From NCBI GenBank assembly GCA_001600495.1, contig BCKE01000015.1:293062-357061 (forward strand): 64,000 nucleotides of DNA. The letters are read 5' to 3'. Positions 43,097 to 53,464 of the stretch are shown here, piece by piece. This stretch comes from Pilasporangium apinafurcum. Taxonomy: Eukaryota > Oomycota > Peronosporomycetes > Pythiales > Pythiaceae. Under the pieces are notes generated by a model. That model did no database searches, was not told where the DNA came from, and worked only from the letters and a program-made list of their open reading frames with translations. Positions within the stretch are counted from its first letter, which is position 1, and each line of letters begins with the position of its first letter. Made by a program: the position numbers and the translations under genes.

Positions 43097-44902
43097 ATGG
43101 AAGAAGAGCAAGCCATAAATACTTCCACCACGACACCACCAGCGTCAACCTCACCTACCTGCAGCTAGACCATTGTGGCCAAAATCCGTTCGCATTGGAC
43201 TGTACCACCCAAGTACCGTACGCTGGAGTGAGATGAGGCCGAGTCGTGGCTACTCACATTCTACCTCGGCAAAAACCACTTTCTCACCTTTCGATGGCTG
43301 CGTTTTTCGCGTTGGTACTTGTTTTTGGCGTCGTTTACGGTTCAATTTTGCATCGGATTGCTCTACTCGTGGTCGATGTTCAACCAACCCATCGACACAT
43401 TTGTCTACAACGATCCTGCCGCTGCAAAAGTCGTCAATACTTTCTACACAGGAGTGGACGTGTTTGGTAGTACAACAGCGCTTATGGGACCCTAGGTTGA
43501 GCGTCATGGACCACGAATGAGTGTGGTTGTCGGGACAATCTCCTACATGATTGGCCACATGATCGTCGCCATTGGTCTACACTATAAGAGTATGGGCTGG
43601 ATCACCGTCGGGTATGGAATTTTCTGTGGCCTTGGCATGAGCCTGTGCTACATTTCTCCAGGGTCTGCGCTTTAAAAATGGTTCCCGGATTATCGAGGCA
43701 CATCAGTAGGTTTTACGGTGGGAGGATATAGTGCCGAATCGGTGGCATGGAGCAAGGCTTACATTCCGATCATAGGCAAATTCGGCCTTTCGACGACATT
43801 CATTTGGCTAGGGATCGTTGCGCCACTCGCCATGTATATCGCTCCAATCACCTTACGTCTGCCTCCATTGGATTTCACAGTCAGTGGGTCCAACATCCAT
43901 GGAGAAGCCGTGAACGAGGAAGGCCAGGTTATCAATATAAACGATGATGATGACGACGATGAGTTGCTACGGAAGAAAGACGAATTACTTGGTGGTCGAC
44001 TGAGCGTCCACTCCAGCCACTTACACAGTCATTATGATGCTGTTCACACACCCACGCCATCCATTCCAACTGATGAGAAGCTGACGATTGTACATCATCA
44101 ATACCAACAGCAGCAAGCCGCTTCAACTGCTCCAACATCGATGCGCAAGCTGACACTATTACAAGCCATTTTCACGGTCGATTTTTGCTTTATGTACATC
44201 GTATTTTTCGCAAACTAGATCTATGGACTTATTGTGTCCTCGAAATTGTCGTCCATGTGCATGGATATCTTTGGGAAATCAGCTGATGCTGCTTCTGATA
44301 TTGTGTCGATCAGTGGTGGCTTTAACTGCTGTGGGTGGCTGTTGTACCCTGAAATTTCGTATCTACTGATCAAATGGACCACCATGGAGCCTGCGTAGGC
44401 GCGTAAGTTCATTTACGCATACACGCTGGCATCGCAGGTGTTTATCGTTGACATGATCCCGTCGCTGATCCGCAATGATCACTACACACTGTTTGTCCTT
44501 GAAGTGTCTGTACTGATCGTAAGTTATGGTGGTGACTTTAGCACGATCCCGTGCTTCCTTACCGACATGTTTGGTGCATTTAATGTCGAGGTCATGCATG
44601 GGCTGATCCTCACGGCCTGGTCGATTGGTGGTATTGCTGGTGGCATTGGGTTTAATGACCATTATAAAGCAGCGATCGCGGATGGCACGAGTGTTGTGGA
44701 AGCGTACGCCGATATGATCAACAAAATTTTCATCATCGTTCTCATTGGTTTTTGCGTTGTGTTCCTAATTCGTACGAACCCACGTGATCGATTTGCACCA
44801 GACGGAAGATATCGATTTAGCGTTTGTGGCAAGAGGATCTTTCATATCAAGCCCAAGAACAACACTTGCCAAGAATATCGTCTACCCGAATTTACAGTGT
44901 AA
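43097..44902 (+). pseudogene. OFA-type MFS transporter pseudogene
   Basis: Paralogue of the intact transporter at 47447, readable end to end in one frame (about 602 codons) from ATG 43097 to the stop before 44902. Six premature stops interrupt it: TAG 43166, TGA 43229, TAG 43493, TAA 43673, TAG 44216 and TAG 44396. No frameshift was found. Several replace codons kept in the intact copy: TGG becomes TAG at 43493, and CAG becomes TAA at 43673 and TAG at 44216. Conserved blocks remain, such as RWLRFSRWYLF, NQPIDTFVYNDPAAAKVVNT, CYISPGSAL, KWFPDYRG and IPCFLTDMFGAFN. Roughly half the residues match the intact copy, so the duplication is old but the inactivation seems young. The central loop has an acidic DDDDDDE stretch absent from the paralogue. 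Confidence 0.85.
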
Positions 44903-47446
44903 ACGCGGCTTGATCGGAAAGGGCTTTTGTTTGTTTGGAGGTTTTGTAGCCACATCGATATATTATTCACTATTCCTTTGCCCATGCAGCATAAGTAGAA
45001 CGAAAGCAACGATCAGATGGGATTTCTTTGGCCCCTCCTACCAGTCTTGCTATCTTTTCAATGTGCAGACATTACCTCAAGAACTGAGTGTGTATCATGT
45101 AGCCATTTATACCACGCCATTGCGCTGGATTATATCTCTGATTCATGAGACCCATACTGCAGTTGATTACATCGCGATAGGATACTGAACAGATACAACT
45201 TGCAATGGCATGACGATAGTCCTTTGCATACTCAGCGATCAAAATTTGTTACAGTATTTAGCTTTCCCTTTTGTGAGGCTGCTTGGGCAGGTGTGCCCAC
45301 GCCATTTGGTTATGTTGTCGGCTGATCATATATACAGTCGATTCTCGACATTGGCCACATCAATGTTACGTCGTGTAAGCGGCTGTGTGTTTGTCAGAAT
45401 ATGAATTAACGTCCATTTGTACTGTTCACTGACCGATGGGTCTGTCTTTCGCGCTATCTACTTGTTCTGGATTAAACGTTGTACTGTGCGAGAGTCCAGT
45501 CAATCAGCGCGACCCACACACAGAAATAGGAAACAAGCAAAAGAGAGAGACTTAAAATTATGGCTTCCTTGAGCCGTTTTACAAAGGTACCTACGAATGA
45601 TGAGTACAAGTCCGATATCACCTAGAATCGAACTTCACCATGCAATGGCATGCACGAATCCCATCATTATGAATCAGTATTCTTTTTTATCACACCATAT
45701 CATTTGTGGATCCCATCTTCACAGCTACTACAAGTCAAGCAATAATAAAACAATATACAATGCTAAAGCATAATTCAATACCCATCGTGGTCAAAAAGCA
45801 TTTCTCAAGAAAGGAAACCAGAAAAATACTATAACTTTTTCAGTAGCCACAATCATGCAGGTTCTAGGTGTCGCTATCCCATCAACGGCTCTGTGTCTTG
45901 TCAGATTTTCTTGAAGTCTATATGTTCAAATCAGGGCTTGCTCTCTTCAATCAGAAAGAAAGGCCATCAATACTAACGCATTCCATCGCGGGCATACTTC
46001 AATGAATGTTGAACGCATCTGAAAAACGATACCTCTCTTGTAGCAAGCAGACTCACTAGACATCATTTGCTACAACTAAAGCTGACATTCTTTGGGGAGA
46101 AATCCAATCAAACCCCGGGATCAGTTCCTGCTGATGCACCGTTGAATTTATAAAATAATCGAATATGATGATACACTATTTCAAAGAACCGGAATAAAAT
46201 GCTGACTATTGAGGGTGCGTGGGTGCTACACAGCCTGTGCAAAAACTCGACGACGAATCACACCGCCGAGTGTTTTCTTTTCTTTTCTTGCAATCATTTG
46301 GTGGTGCTGTCATAAATGGAAGAAGTAAAGCAGCAAAACTCTCAATACATTATAGCTCGTTCCAGTTTGTTAATGATAAAATAGGATTCGGTCCAAGTGC
46401 CAAACATTCCGAGCCAGCAGGTACTTGAGTCGGGACATCCGTTTTCAATGAAAAAAACGCAAAAATTCACTGTTGTCTCCTCACTTTCGTTTCAGATCTA
46501 CTTCAGCAAGCCTCTCTATCTGTCAACAGCAGAGTATTCGTGTAAAATCATCGAATGCTGTGAGATGTTGAAGAACAAACGATTTGTCTGAGTCTCAGTT
46601 GCTAACGTTGAAGTACCGCTCACGAATTCGTCATTTAAGCAATATAAGATTTCTATATGCTATGCTTTTCCTCGGGGTGCTGTAATTTGTATTAGCTTGC
46701 TAGTATGGAGAATAACCTACGCTTTGACTGCTTGGAAGAAAGTCAAAGTAAACAAGCAATGATCATCCCTGAGTCACCAAATGGTAGCTCCTATGATCAT
46801 TTTGGAATATTAATGAGATGCTCATACGTTGCAGCCACTAATTGAGGATTTTTTTTGCAAAGGTCCTCAAATTAGCAGCCCAAAGATCCGGATCGTTTCG
46901 TCAGAATCGATGGCCATTTCTTCAGTACCTACATTTTTCGTCCCATCCAACTATATTAAAGAGGTAGGAAAACTATTCAAACAATATGTTTCTTTAAGAA
47001 AATAATATCTTTTTAAACAGGAATTAATTATAAAAGGTATACGTACTTTCCTGCGGTGCTTGGACCTTTCTACTATGGCTACAAATCCTTCGAAACCGCT
47101 CCATTGCATTTCATATCATAGACCAGCTCACCACATCAGCAAACAAATTTTACTGATGCGTGTATTACGATTGACACGCAATGTTGAAGCAAATCAGAGC
47201 AAAAACGCTGAGCAAGCAAGGCGACTTGGTTTCAATCCTCTAGAGTTGTTGGTCTGGTTGTTATGGGAGCTTTTTATTAGATTAAGAGTTACAATGGTAC
47301 TCAATCGTATCCCGCTTTCGTTTTGTTGAGATTCAACTATTGTAAGGCACCTACTTTTGATTGCCCTTGTATTTATCGGTTAAAGTTGCTCATTCTTCAA
47401 ATTCCTGCACGAGCAACAGACGGCTTCGCCACAAATATTCACAAAC
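44903..47446. other. Intergenic, longest spacer of the window
   Basis: 2.5 kb between the MFS pseudogene and its intact paralogue. AT-rich; short frames only. A T-loop-like sequence on the minus strand near 45625 does not fold into a tRNA by eye. No further transporter copy or transposon end was recognised. Confidence 0.45.
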
Positions 47447-49201
47447 ATGGGCCATGAGGAAGAAAGCACGCAGTCCGGCACCACAAACAGAGGCTTGTGT
47501 GCTGCGATCGGCGCACGAATCCGCCAACATTGGACAGTGCCCCCAAAGCATCGCACCCCAGAGCAGGATGAAGCTGAGGCGTGGCTCATTACGCTCTATC
47601 TGGGCAAAAATCGCTATTGGACTCCTCGATGGTTGCGCTTCTCACGCTGGTACCTCTTTGTCGCGACCTTCATTTCGCAATACATCATCGGCGCGCTCTA
47701 CGCCTGGTCAGTCTTCAATAAACCTATCGACAAGCACATTTACGACGATGCGACCGCTGCAAAAGCTGTCAACGCGTTCTACACGGCCGTCGGTGTTTTC
47801 GGTTTGACTTCGTCTACGATGGGGCCATGGGTCGAACGAAATGGACCACGCATGGGCGTTATCATTGGCGCGACGTCCTATCTCACCGGTTACATAATCT
47901 CTGCTATTGGGCTATATGTCAAAAGCATGGGGCTTATCATTTTTGGCTATGGTATCTTCTGTGGCGCAGGCATCGCGCTCTGCTACATTTCCCCAGTCTC
48001 GGCACTGCAGAAATGGTTTCCAGACTACCGCGGCACGGCGGCAGGGTTTGCTGTCGGCGGGTATGGAATGGGATCGGTCGTGTTCAGCAAGATGTACATT
48101 CCGCTCATGGATGCGTTCGGTCTTGCTGGAACATTTGTCTTTCTTGGTATCATGTCGAGTGCCGTGTTGTATTTATGTTCTATTGTGTTGCGAACACCAC
48201 CACTTGATTATGTCGTCAGCGGCCTCAACATCCACGGCGAACGTGTTGACCAGAAAGAACTACACGATACTGCCCATTTCGATGAACTACGTAAGCAAGG
48301 TGATGTAAGCGTCAGTGTCCGCTCTAGCCATGGCGAATACATGGTCATCCTTACGCCCAACACTAAAGCCACTCAAGAAAGTAAATTACTGTCTGAAGAG
48401 AACACGCAACAACAAATCTCAGCAATGAGTGAAGTGCGAAAGCTCACGCTCATTGACGCCATTCTGTCACTCGATTTCATGTTCATGTACATCATGTTCT
48501 TTGCCAATCAGCTTTACGGGCTCATCTTGCTCTCAAAGTTGTCGTCCATGTGTACCGATATCTTTGGGAAATCGGCCGACGCTGCTGCTGACATTGTCTC
48601 GATCAACGGCGCGTTCAACTGTATTGGTCGCGTGCTCTTCCCTGCAGTTTCGGATCTCTTTCTACGGCTCACCAAGATCGGACCCGCTCGAGGACGCAAG
48701 TGGATCTACGTCTACACGTTGATCTCACAGTTGTTTGTTGTTGGCACGATCCCGACGCTCATTCGCAACGATCATTACATTCTTTTTGTGCTGGAAGTCT
48801 TTTTCTTAACAGCAAGCTACGGCGGTGGGTTCGGTTCGATTCCATGCTTCCTCACCGACATGTTTGGTGCGTTCAACACAGGGGCGATGCATGGACTAAT
48901 CCTCACGGCCTGGTCCATTGGTGGTGTTGCTGGCGGCATTGGCTTCAATAATGCTTACATTGACGCCATCGCTTCGGGTACGACCGTCCCAGAAGCGTAC
49001 GTGCAGATGATTCACAAGATCTTCGTCATCATGCTCATTGGCTTTGTGTTTGTGTTTTTGATCCGCACCGACCCACGTGATCGATTTGCACCAGAGGGAG
49101 GCTACCGCTTCAGCATCTGTGGCAAGAATATCTTCCATATCAAGCCCAAGCATAAGAACCATCAGCCATCGCCACTGTTGCGAGATGGAACGGCCGTGTA
49201 G
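47447..49201 (+). CDS. MFS transporter, oxalate:formate antiporter (OFA)-like
   Basis: Single-exon 584-residue major facilitator protein. The body begins after a hydrophilic 70-residue N-terminus with RWLRFSRWYLFVATFISQYI. Twelve hydrophobic helices can be followed, with family marks TAVGVFGLTSSTMGPWVERN, GYGIFCGAGIALCYISPVSA, LQKWFPDYRGTAAGFAVGGY and, in the second half, GSIPCFLTDMFGAFNTGAMH then GLILTAWSIGGVAGG. A hydrophilic loop of about 90 residues divides the two halves. Members exchange small monocarboxylates such as oxalate, formate, lactate or pyruvate; the substrate here is unknown. ATG 47447 is the only sensible start. A degenerate paralogue lies 2.5 kb upstream in the same orientation. 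Confidence 0.85.
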   Translation: MGHEEESTQSGTTNRGLCAAIGARIRQHWTVPPKHRTPEQDEAEAWLITLYLGKNRYWTPRWLRFSRWYLFVATFISQYIIGALYAWSVFNKPIDKHIYDDATAAKAVNAFYTAVGVFGLTSSTMGPWVERNGPRMGVIIGATSYLTGYIISAIGLYVKSMGLIIFGYGIFCGAGIALCYISPVSALQKWFPDYRGTAAGFAVGGYGMGSVVFSKMYIPLMDAFGLAGTFVFLGIMSSAVLYLCSIVLRTPPLDYVVSGLNIHGERVDQKELHDTAHFDELRKQGDVSVSVRSSHGEYMVILTPNTKATQESKLLSEENTQQQISAMSEVRKLTLIDAILSLDFMFMYIMFFANQLYGLILLSKLSSMCTDIFGKSADAAADIVSINGAFNCIGRVLFPAVSDLFLRLTKIGPARGRKWIYVYTLISQLFVVGTIPTLIRNDHYILFVLEVFFLTASYGGGFGSIPCFLTDMFGAFNTGAMHGLILTAWSIGGVAGGIGFNNAYIDAIASGTTVPEAYVQMIHKIFVIMLIGFVFVFLIRTDPRDRFAPEGGYRFSICGKNIFHIKPKHKNHQPSPLLRDGTAV

Positions 49202-49836
49202 ATTCGTAGTATACAAATAACTAGCACAGGCGATTTTATAAATGAGGTAAACCATAATGTATGCCTACTAGATCCTATCAAGGAAGACAAAGCATCATCA
49301 TTTGATACTATGTTTGTGGCATCTCCAAGTAGTCGTTGGACAACTATCATGAAGTTCTCCTTCCATCCTTCGGGACTTCGGAGCTGACGTCCAAATAAGA
49401 AAATATCTCAAGTAAGGCGTCAAGAGCAATACTCACGTGGTCTCACTACAAGTTCAAGATGTTGCTGAAGTACAAGATGGAAAGGACTGGAGGACGCGTG
49501 ATCGAGTGTGACGAACAGCATACAATAAAGACTTGTTCTCAGAGTCCAGGTGTTGAAGCTGGCTACTTTGCAGTTGTCTAGTCTTGGCTAGCTTTTGCTG
49601 GTCAAGTCAGACCCGAATAACAAAACACAAGGTCCTCACTGAGTTACTCGTACTTTGGTGACGAATATGATCTCTTGAGGTGATGACCTTTCTGTCAAAG
49701 GCAACATAATTTTATCCAATAAATTTCAGTTTAAAAATTTTTTAGCCAATAATAATGTACGAAAGGATTGGTTGCCAATTACGAAAGTGCATCATCCATC
49801 GATCATTACGCAGAGCATTGGACACATATCTGATCG
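49202..49836. other. Intergenic with IPI1 promoter
   Basis: 635 bp between the MFS gene and IPI1. The last 130 bp hold the paired CCAAT boxes listed separately. Nothing else was recognised. Confidence 0.5.
49716..49750. promoter_or_regulatory. Paired CCAAT boxes upstream of IPI1
   Basis: TTTTATCCAATAAATTTCAG (box 49716-49720) and TTTTTTAGCCAATAATAATG (box 49746-49750), 30 bp apart and 87-121 bp before the IPI1 ATG. Both flank types seen at the other promoters (TTTTAT and TTTTAG) occur here together. Confidence 0.5.
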
Positions 49837-52662
49837 ATGGGGAAGAAGCAGGTCGCGACCAAGCAAAAGAAGAAGCCGGCGGATTTCAAACGACCGAAGC
49901 GAAAGGTTGGTCGTAAAGCCCAGCCGGCCGCCAACGTGACGTCTGTGGGGATTACATCCCGACGGATCAATTTATTGGAGCAGAGTGTACTGGTCGAGAA
50001 AGGTGATGTTGTCACGCACCGGCACCTGACGTTGCAGGATTTGATGCAACAGATCGGCCATTATAATCCACATATGCGCCAACGGGCTATTCAAGGACTG
50101 CGCGAATTGGGACAATCGCATACCAGTAACATCTTGGCAAATGTCTCAATTTTGTTGGAAAGGTTCCTACCAACATTTGTCGATGAAGAAGCGGTAGTGC
50201 GAGATACCGCCATTTCCACGTGGAAAGTGCTGGTGCCAGTGTTGGTCGACGGCAAGTCGTTACAGCCGTTTGCAAAACTGATTGCCGTATATTTCTGCAG
50301 CGGGTTGACACATTTGCAAATCGGTGTGCGCCAGGATACATTGCGAGCGATTGGTGTGTTGCTCGACGTTGCACCAGAATTGATTAGTGTGGATGCCGGA
50401 CTGGAACAGCTTGGACGGCTGGTTGAAAACTTTCGTGACTTGATTGCAGCTGTGCAATCACAGGGAATTAAAGTCACCAATAGCTATGATTTACTAAACA
50501 GTAAGAAATCGACAAGTGGTGATTCGAAATCAACTGGAGGAGGAGCAACAAGCAAATCCAGGAAAAAGAAAACCAGCAAAACCAGCAGTGCACTTGTGCT
50601 TCGGTTTGCGGCGCTCAAAGTGCTGCACAAACTGCTTTCCACTGTCAATTTCTCGCTTACCGATGACCAACTCACGCCAATATCACAGACACAACAAAAT
50701 CATCGTGCTGCGAGAACATCGCTGCTGCTGACCACTCCAGCACTTCTGCTGTATCAGACACCTACGCTCGTGATGAGCTCTCAGTCTGATCAGCTTCGTA
50801 ACGCTGGATTTTGGCACGAGAAATCGCGATCGCTCGTGCAGTCGTTGTTGGATCTGTGGTTGGAATGTTTGGAACGTGACGAAGACATTGACACACTGAC
50901 CGAGGAATACGTAGAGCACATGCAGTACATCGTCGAATGTGCGACTATTATACTCGCGGCCAATCATGAATATCTCTTGACATACCCAGATAGTGAATTC
51001 AGCAAAACAGTACGCAGGTTAATAGACCAATTGTTACGCAACTTCCCGATGTTCCCGTCGACCAACTTGGCACATGAGGGCGATGCGTACTTGTCACGAT
51101 GGTATGGCATCAACGTGGCATTAGCAAAGTTCGTGTGTGTGATTTTGAGGTTGCCAGCGAATTATTTCCGAACAGACCAGCTTGATGGACAAGTAGTGAC
51201 ATTTGTGATCGCTACATTCACAAAGTATCGGGCATCCGATGAGTTAAGGTCACTGGCGAGTACACATGCGATTATTCAATCGTTATTGGAGGTAATCACG
51301 CTTGTTCTAGCGAATGTTAACACCAATATCACTGAGGGTGGTGACCAGAAAGCCAATTTGATCAAACAGGAGGAAATCTTAGACTCTTTTACACAATTTT
51401 ACACACGCTGCTCATCCAGGTCGGTCACGTTCCGTATCTGCACGGCATTTGTGGTGGATCAACTACAGCTGTTGAAAACATGGCCGAAATGGGAGATGGT
51501 ACTACAGTGGATGACGTGCTTTGGGAAGTTACTCGGTCATTTGGAGAGCAGTCACATGGAATTGGGACGACAGTGTTTGTTGGCAATGATCTCAGTGATC
51601 AAACAGCTCCCCGCTGAACTGTCACAAGGTGAAGCAATGGATGGGATTATTGCAAACCTCGTCAACTTTTTCCAACTCTCACCACCTATAAATGAAGCTG
51701 ATGGAGATGAAAATATGACTGATAGTGCACAATTAACGCGATTCGATGATTTACGGGCACAAGATCAGATGGACTTTGTGGCGCTGGTGTACCATTTGCC
51801 TCGATACCCAGTCGATCTGCTGCGTGCACTAGCAAGCTGTTGCAAGAGCGACCGCGTGCATATCGATGCCAAGAGCTTTTTGATGGACATTCTTCACCAA
51901 CGTAGCGAAGTGATCGATATGGCGCATCTGGTCAGTTTCCTTATGAGTGCGGTGCTAGCAAGAAATACCAGTCAGAGTCAATCAACAGGTTCATCCGCCA
52001 TCGAATCACATCTCCAGCAGGTGCATCACACCTGTCGAATCCTGAAGTCGATGAATCTTGGCAGCAATTTGTCAAAAATTTTGGGTCCTTCGTTGTCAAG
52101 GCAGTCAGCTTCACTTGATAGCATGGAGCTGCTGGATTTGCATACGCTTGTGCTGCTGTATCACACGTGCTTTGCGTCTGCACGTACATCGAAACCAGAC
52201 AGCGAGTTTGTGTTGGAGATTCCTGTAAATATGGAACAAGATGTTGCAGCGCTAAGCTCCAAGATTCTCTTATACCGGCAGCAATCTACAAGCGCACCAG
52301 AGCTGCATTTGGTGGAGGATTTAATGGTAATGTTGGCATTGTGCGACAATGTCTTTGTGCCGCTGATAAACGATTTCTTCCGATCGGCCGCATCAAAAGA
52401 TGACCAAGGCTTGTCATCAACAGATTTCCGAACAAAGAGACTACGAGCACTACAGTTGCTGGTACGTTCACCATGCTTGAACGCAAGTTTTCGTCGCCAT
52501 CAGCAACAGATCGCATCTTTGGCTAAAGAACTTGAGATTGCATTCAAGAATGATCTGAAGTCAGGTGTTGATAAGACGGTATCTGTGGGAGTAAGCAACG
52601 ATGCTGTACGGCTCGTTAGACAATTACAGGGCGACTTGGAGCTGGCTACTGCTGGTAATTAG
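49837..52662 (+). CDS. IPI1: Ipi1/TEX10-type pre-60S ribosome assembly protein
   Basis: Component of the Rix1 (PELP1-TEX10-WDR18) complex that matures pre-60S particles (family knowledge). Single exon, 941 residues. The basic N-terminus MGKKQVATKQKKKPADFKRP, followed by KRKVGRK, is a nuclear/nucleolar signal. It is followed by the conserved INLLEQSVLVEKGDVVTHRH and LTLQDLMQQIGHYNPHMRQR, then the Ipi1 HEAT-like block AIQGLRELGQSHTSNILANV and LLERFLPTFVDEEAVVRDTA. The rest is alpha-helical ARM/HEAT solenoid with a Ser/Lys-rich insert (about residues 220-255). Length is like animal TEX10 rather than the short yeast Ipi1. Start at ATG 49837 fits the basic leader. Confidence 0.85.
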   Translation: MGKKQVATKQKKKPADFKRPKRKVGRKAQPAANVTSVGITSRRINLLEQSVLVEKGDVVTHRHLTLQDLMQQIGHYNPHMRQRAIQGLRELGQSHTSNILANVSILLERFLPTFVDEEAVVRDTAISTWKVLVPVLVDGKSLQPFAKLIAVYFCSGLTHLQIGVRQDTLRAIGVLLDVAPELISVDAGLEQLGRLVENFRDLIAAVQSQGIKVTNSYDLLNSKKSTSGDSKSTGGGATSKSRKKKTSKTSSALVLRFAALKVLHKLLSTVNFSLTDDQLTPISQTQQNHRAARTSLLLTTPALLLYQTPTLVMSSQSDQLRNAGFWHEKSRSLVQSLLDLWLECLERDEDIDTLTEEYVEHMQYIVECATIILAANHEYLLTYPDSEFSKTVRRLIDQLLRNFPMFPSTNLAHEGDAYLSRWYGINVALAKFVCVILRLPANYFRTDQLDGQVVTFVIATFTKYRASDELRSLASTHAIIQSLLEVITLVLANVNTNITEGGDQKANLIKQEEILDSFTQFYTRCSSRSVTFRICTAFVVDQLQLLKTWPKWEMVLQWMTCFGKLLGHLESSHMELGRQCLLAMISVIKQLPAELSQGEAMDGIIANLVNFFQLSPPINEADGDENMTDSAQLTRFDDLRAQDQMDFVALVYHLPRYPVDLLRALASCCKSDRVHIDAKSFLMDILHQRSEVIDMAHLVSFLMSAVLARNTSQSQSTGSSAIESHLQQVHHTCRILKSMNLGSNLSKILGPSLSRQSASLDSMELLDLHTLVLLYHTCFASARTSKPDSEFVLEIPVNMEQDVAALSSKILLYRQQSTSAPELHLVEDLMVMLALCDNVFVPLINDFFRSAASKDDQGLSSTDFRTKRLRALQLLVRSPCLNASFRRHQQQIASLAKELEIAFKNDLKSGVDKTVSVGVSNDAVRLVRQLQGDLELATAGN

Positions 52663-52862
52663 ACAGGTATGGAATAGAGCAGGGCACGCTGGAGTGTTTA
52701 TAGTGTTTGGTCCTTTCGTATTTGTGATGATGATAATTGAACCAATAGAATATCCACAATGAAAAAGGACTCTACACGCAATCTTATTTGTGTGTCGTCA
52801 CCTCTACGCTGGACGTATTAATCAAATAAACTTGCAACCATTTTCAAGTACGAAACGTAGTG

Positions 52863-53295
52863 ATGAAGAAGACTCAGCACCAACAGTGTTTTCTTCTTTG
52901 CTGCCTTGCCCTACTATTCTTCATCAGTATCCTTGGAGGCGTAGCTGCTCGCCGATCGAAAATCGTGAAATGGGAAAACCCGCGAGTAAGTTGACAGGGT
53001 ATGCATGTTGCAGACTCGATAATCAAATTTAATTTGCTGAAGTATTTTATAGGCTTGTCAATGGGATATTAAGATTTGTGCTGATGGAACGTGGGTCTAT
53101 CGTGACGTTGATAAGAACTGCGAGTTTCCAGATTGTTGGGTCTCTTTTGCACGGGACAGTAATTTGTTCTCAAGTTCATCGTCAACATCGTCATCCACTG
53201 ATTCCGATTCCTTACCACCGTCATCTTGGTCTGAACCGTCCAAAGTGGACACTTTCACCGATATGATCAAACAACCGATTGGAGAGAGAAGCTGA
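52863..53295 (+). CDS. Small secreted cysteine-rich protein, effector candidate
   Basis: Two exons (52863-52985 and 53053-53295) joined in phase 0 across a 67-bp GTAAGT..ATAG intron; 121 residues. The first exon is a textbook signal peptide: MKKTQHQQC, the hydrophobic core FLLCCLALLFFISILGG, then AA before two arginines. The second exon opens with a compact motif with Cys at residues 43, 50, 64 and 69, containing CADGTWVYRDVDKNCEFPDC. It is followed by a Ser/Asp-rich tail that looks disordered. DG-x-x-V-x-RD...NCEF-x-x-C motifs recur in secreted oomycete proteins as far as I recall, but no named family is claimed. Two disulphides are likely. Neither exon is long enough to stand out as an ORF. 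Confidence 0.65.
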
Positions 53296-53464
53296 AAAGG
53301 TTTCTCACTGATTGAGAGACAGCCGGGTAATCAATCTCCAGAGTCTAGAGCCGAGGTGTGATGGTTGTAGTAGCGCTCGTAAACAATGCAACCAGTATTT
53401 GCAGCACTCTAATCTTTTCATAGGCATTTTTTCTTCATCTTGAACAGTCACCCACGCACGAGTG

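Noticed and set aside
43097-44902. Reassigned stop codon as explanation of the MFS pseudogene
   Set aside because: All three stop codons occur in the frame, while every neighbouring gene is read with normal stops; a genetic-code change would affect one codon consistently.
45560-45660. T-loop-like sequence suggesting a tRNA on the minus strand
   Set aside because: No matching acceptor stem or anticodon arm can be drawn around it.
47060-47329. Plus-strand frame of 89 codons before the intact MFS gene
   Set aside because: No plausible domain and no splice link to the transporter; AT-rich intergenic sequence.
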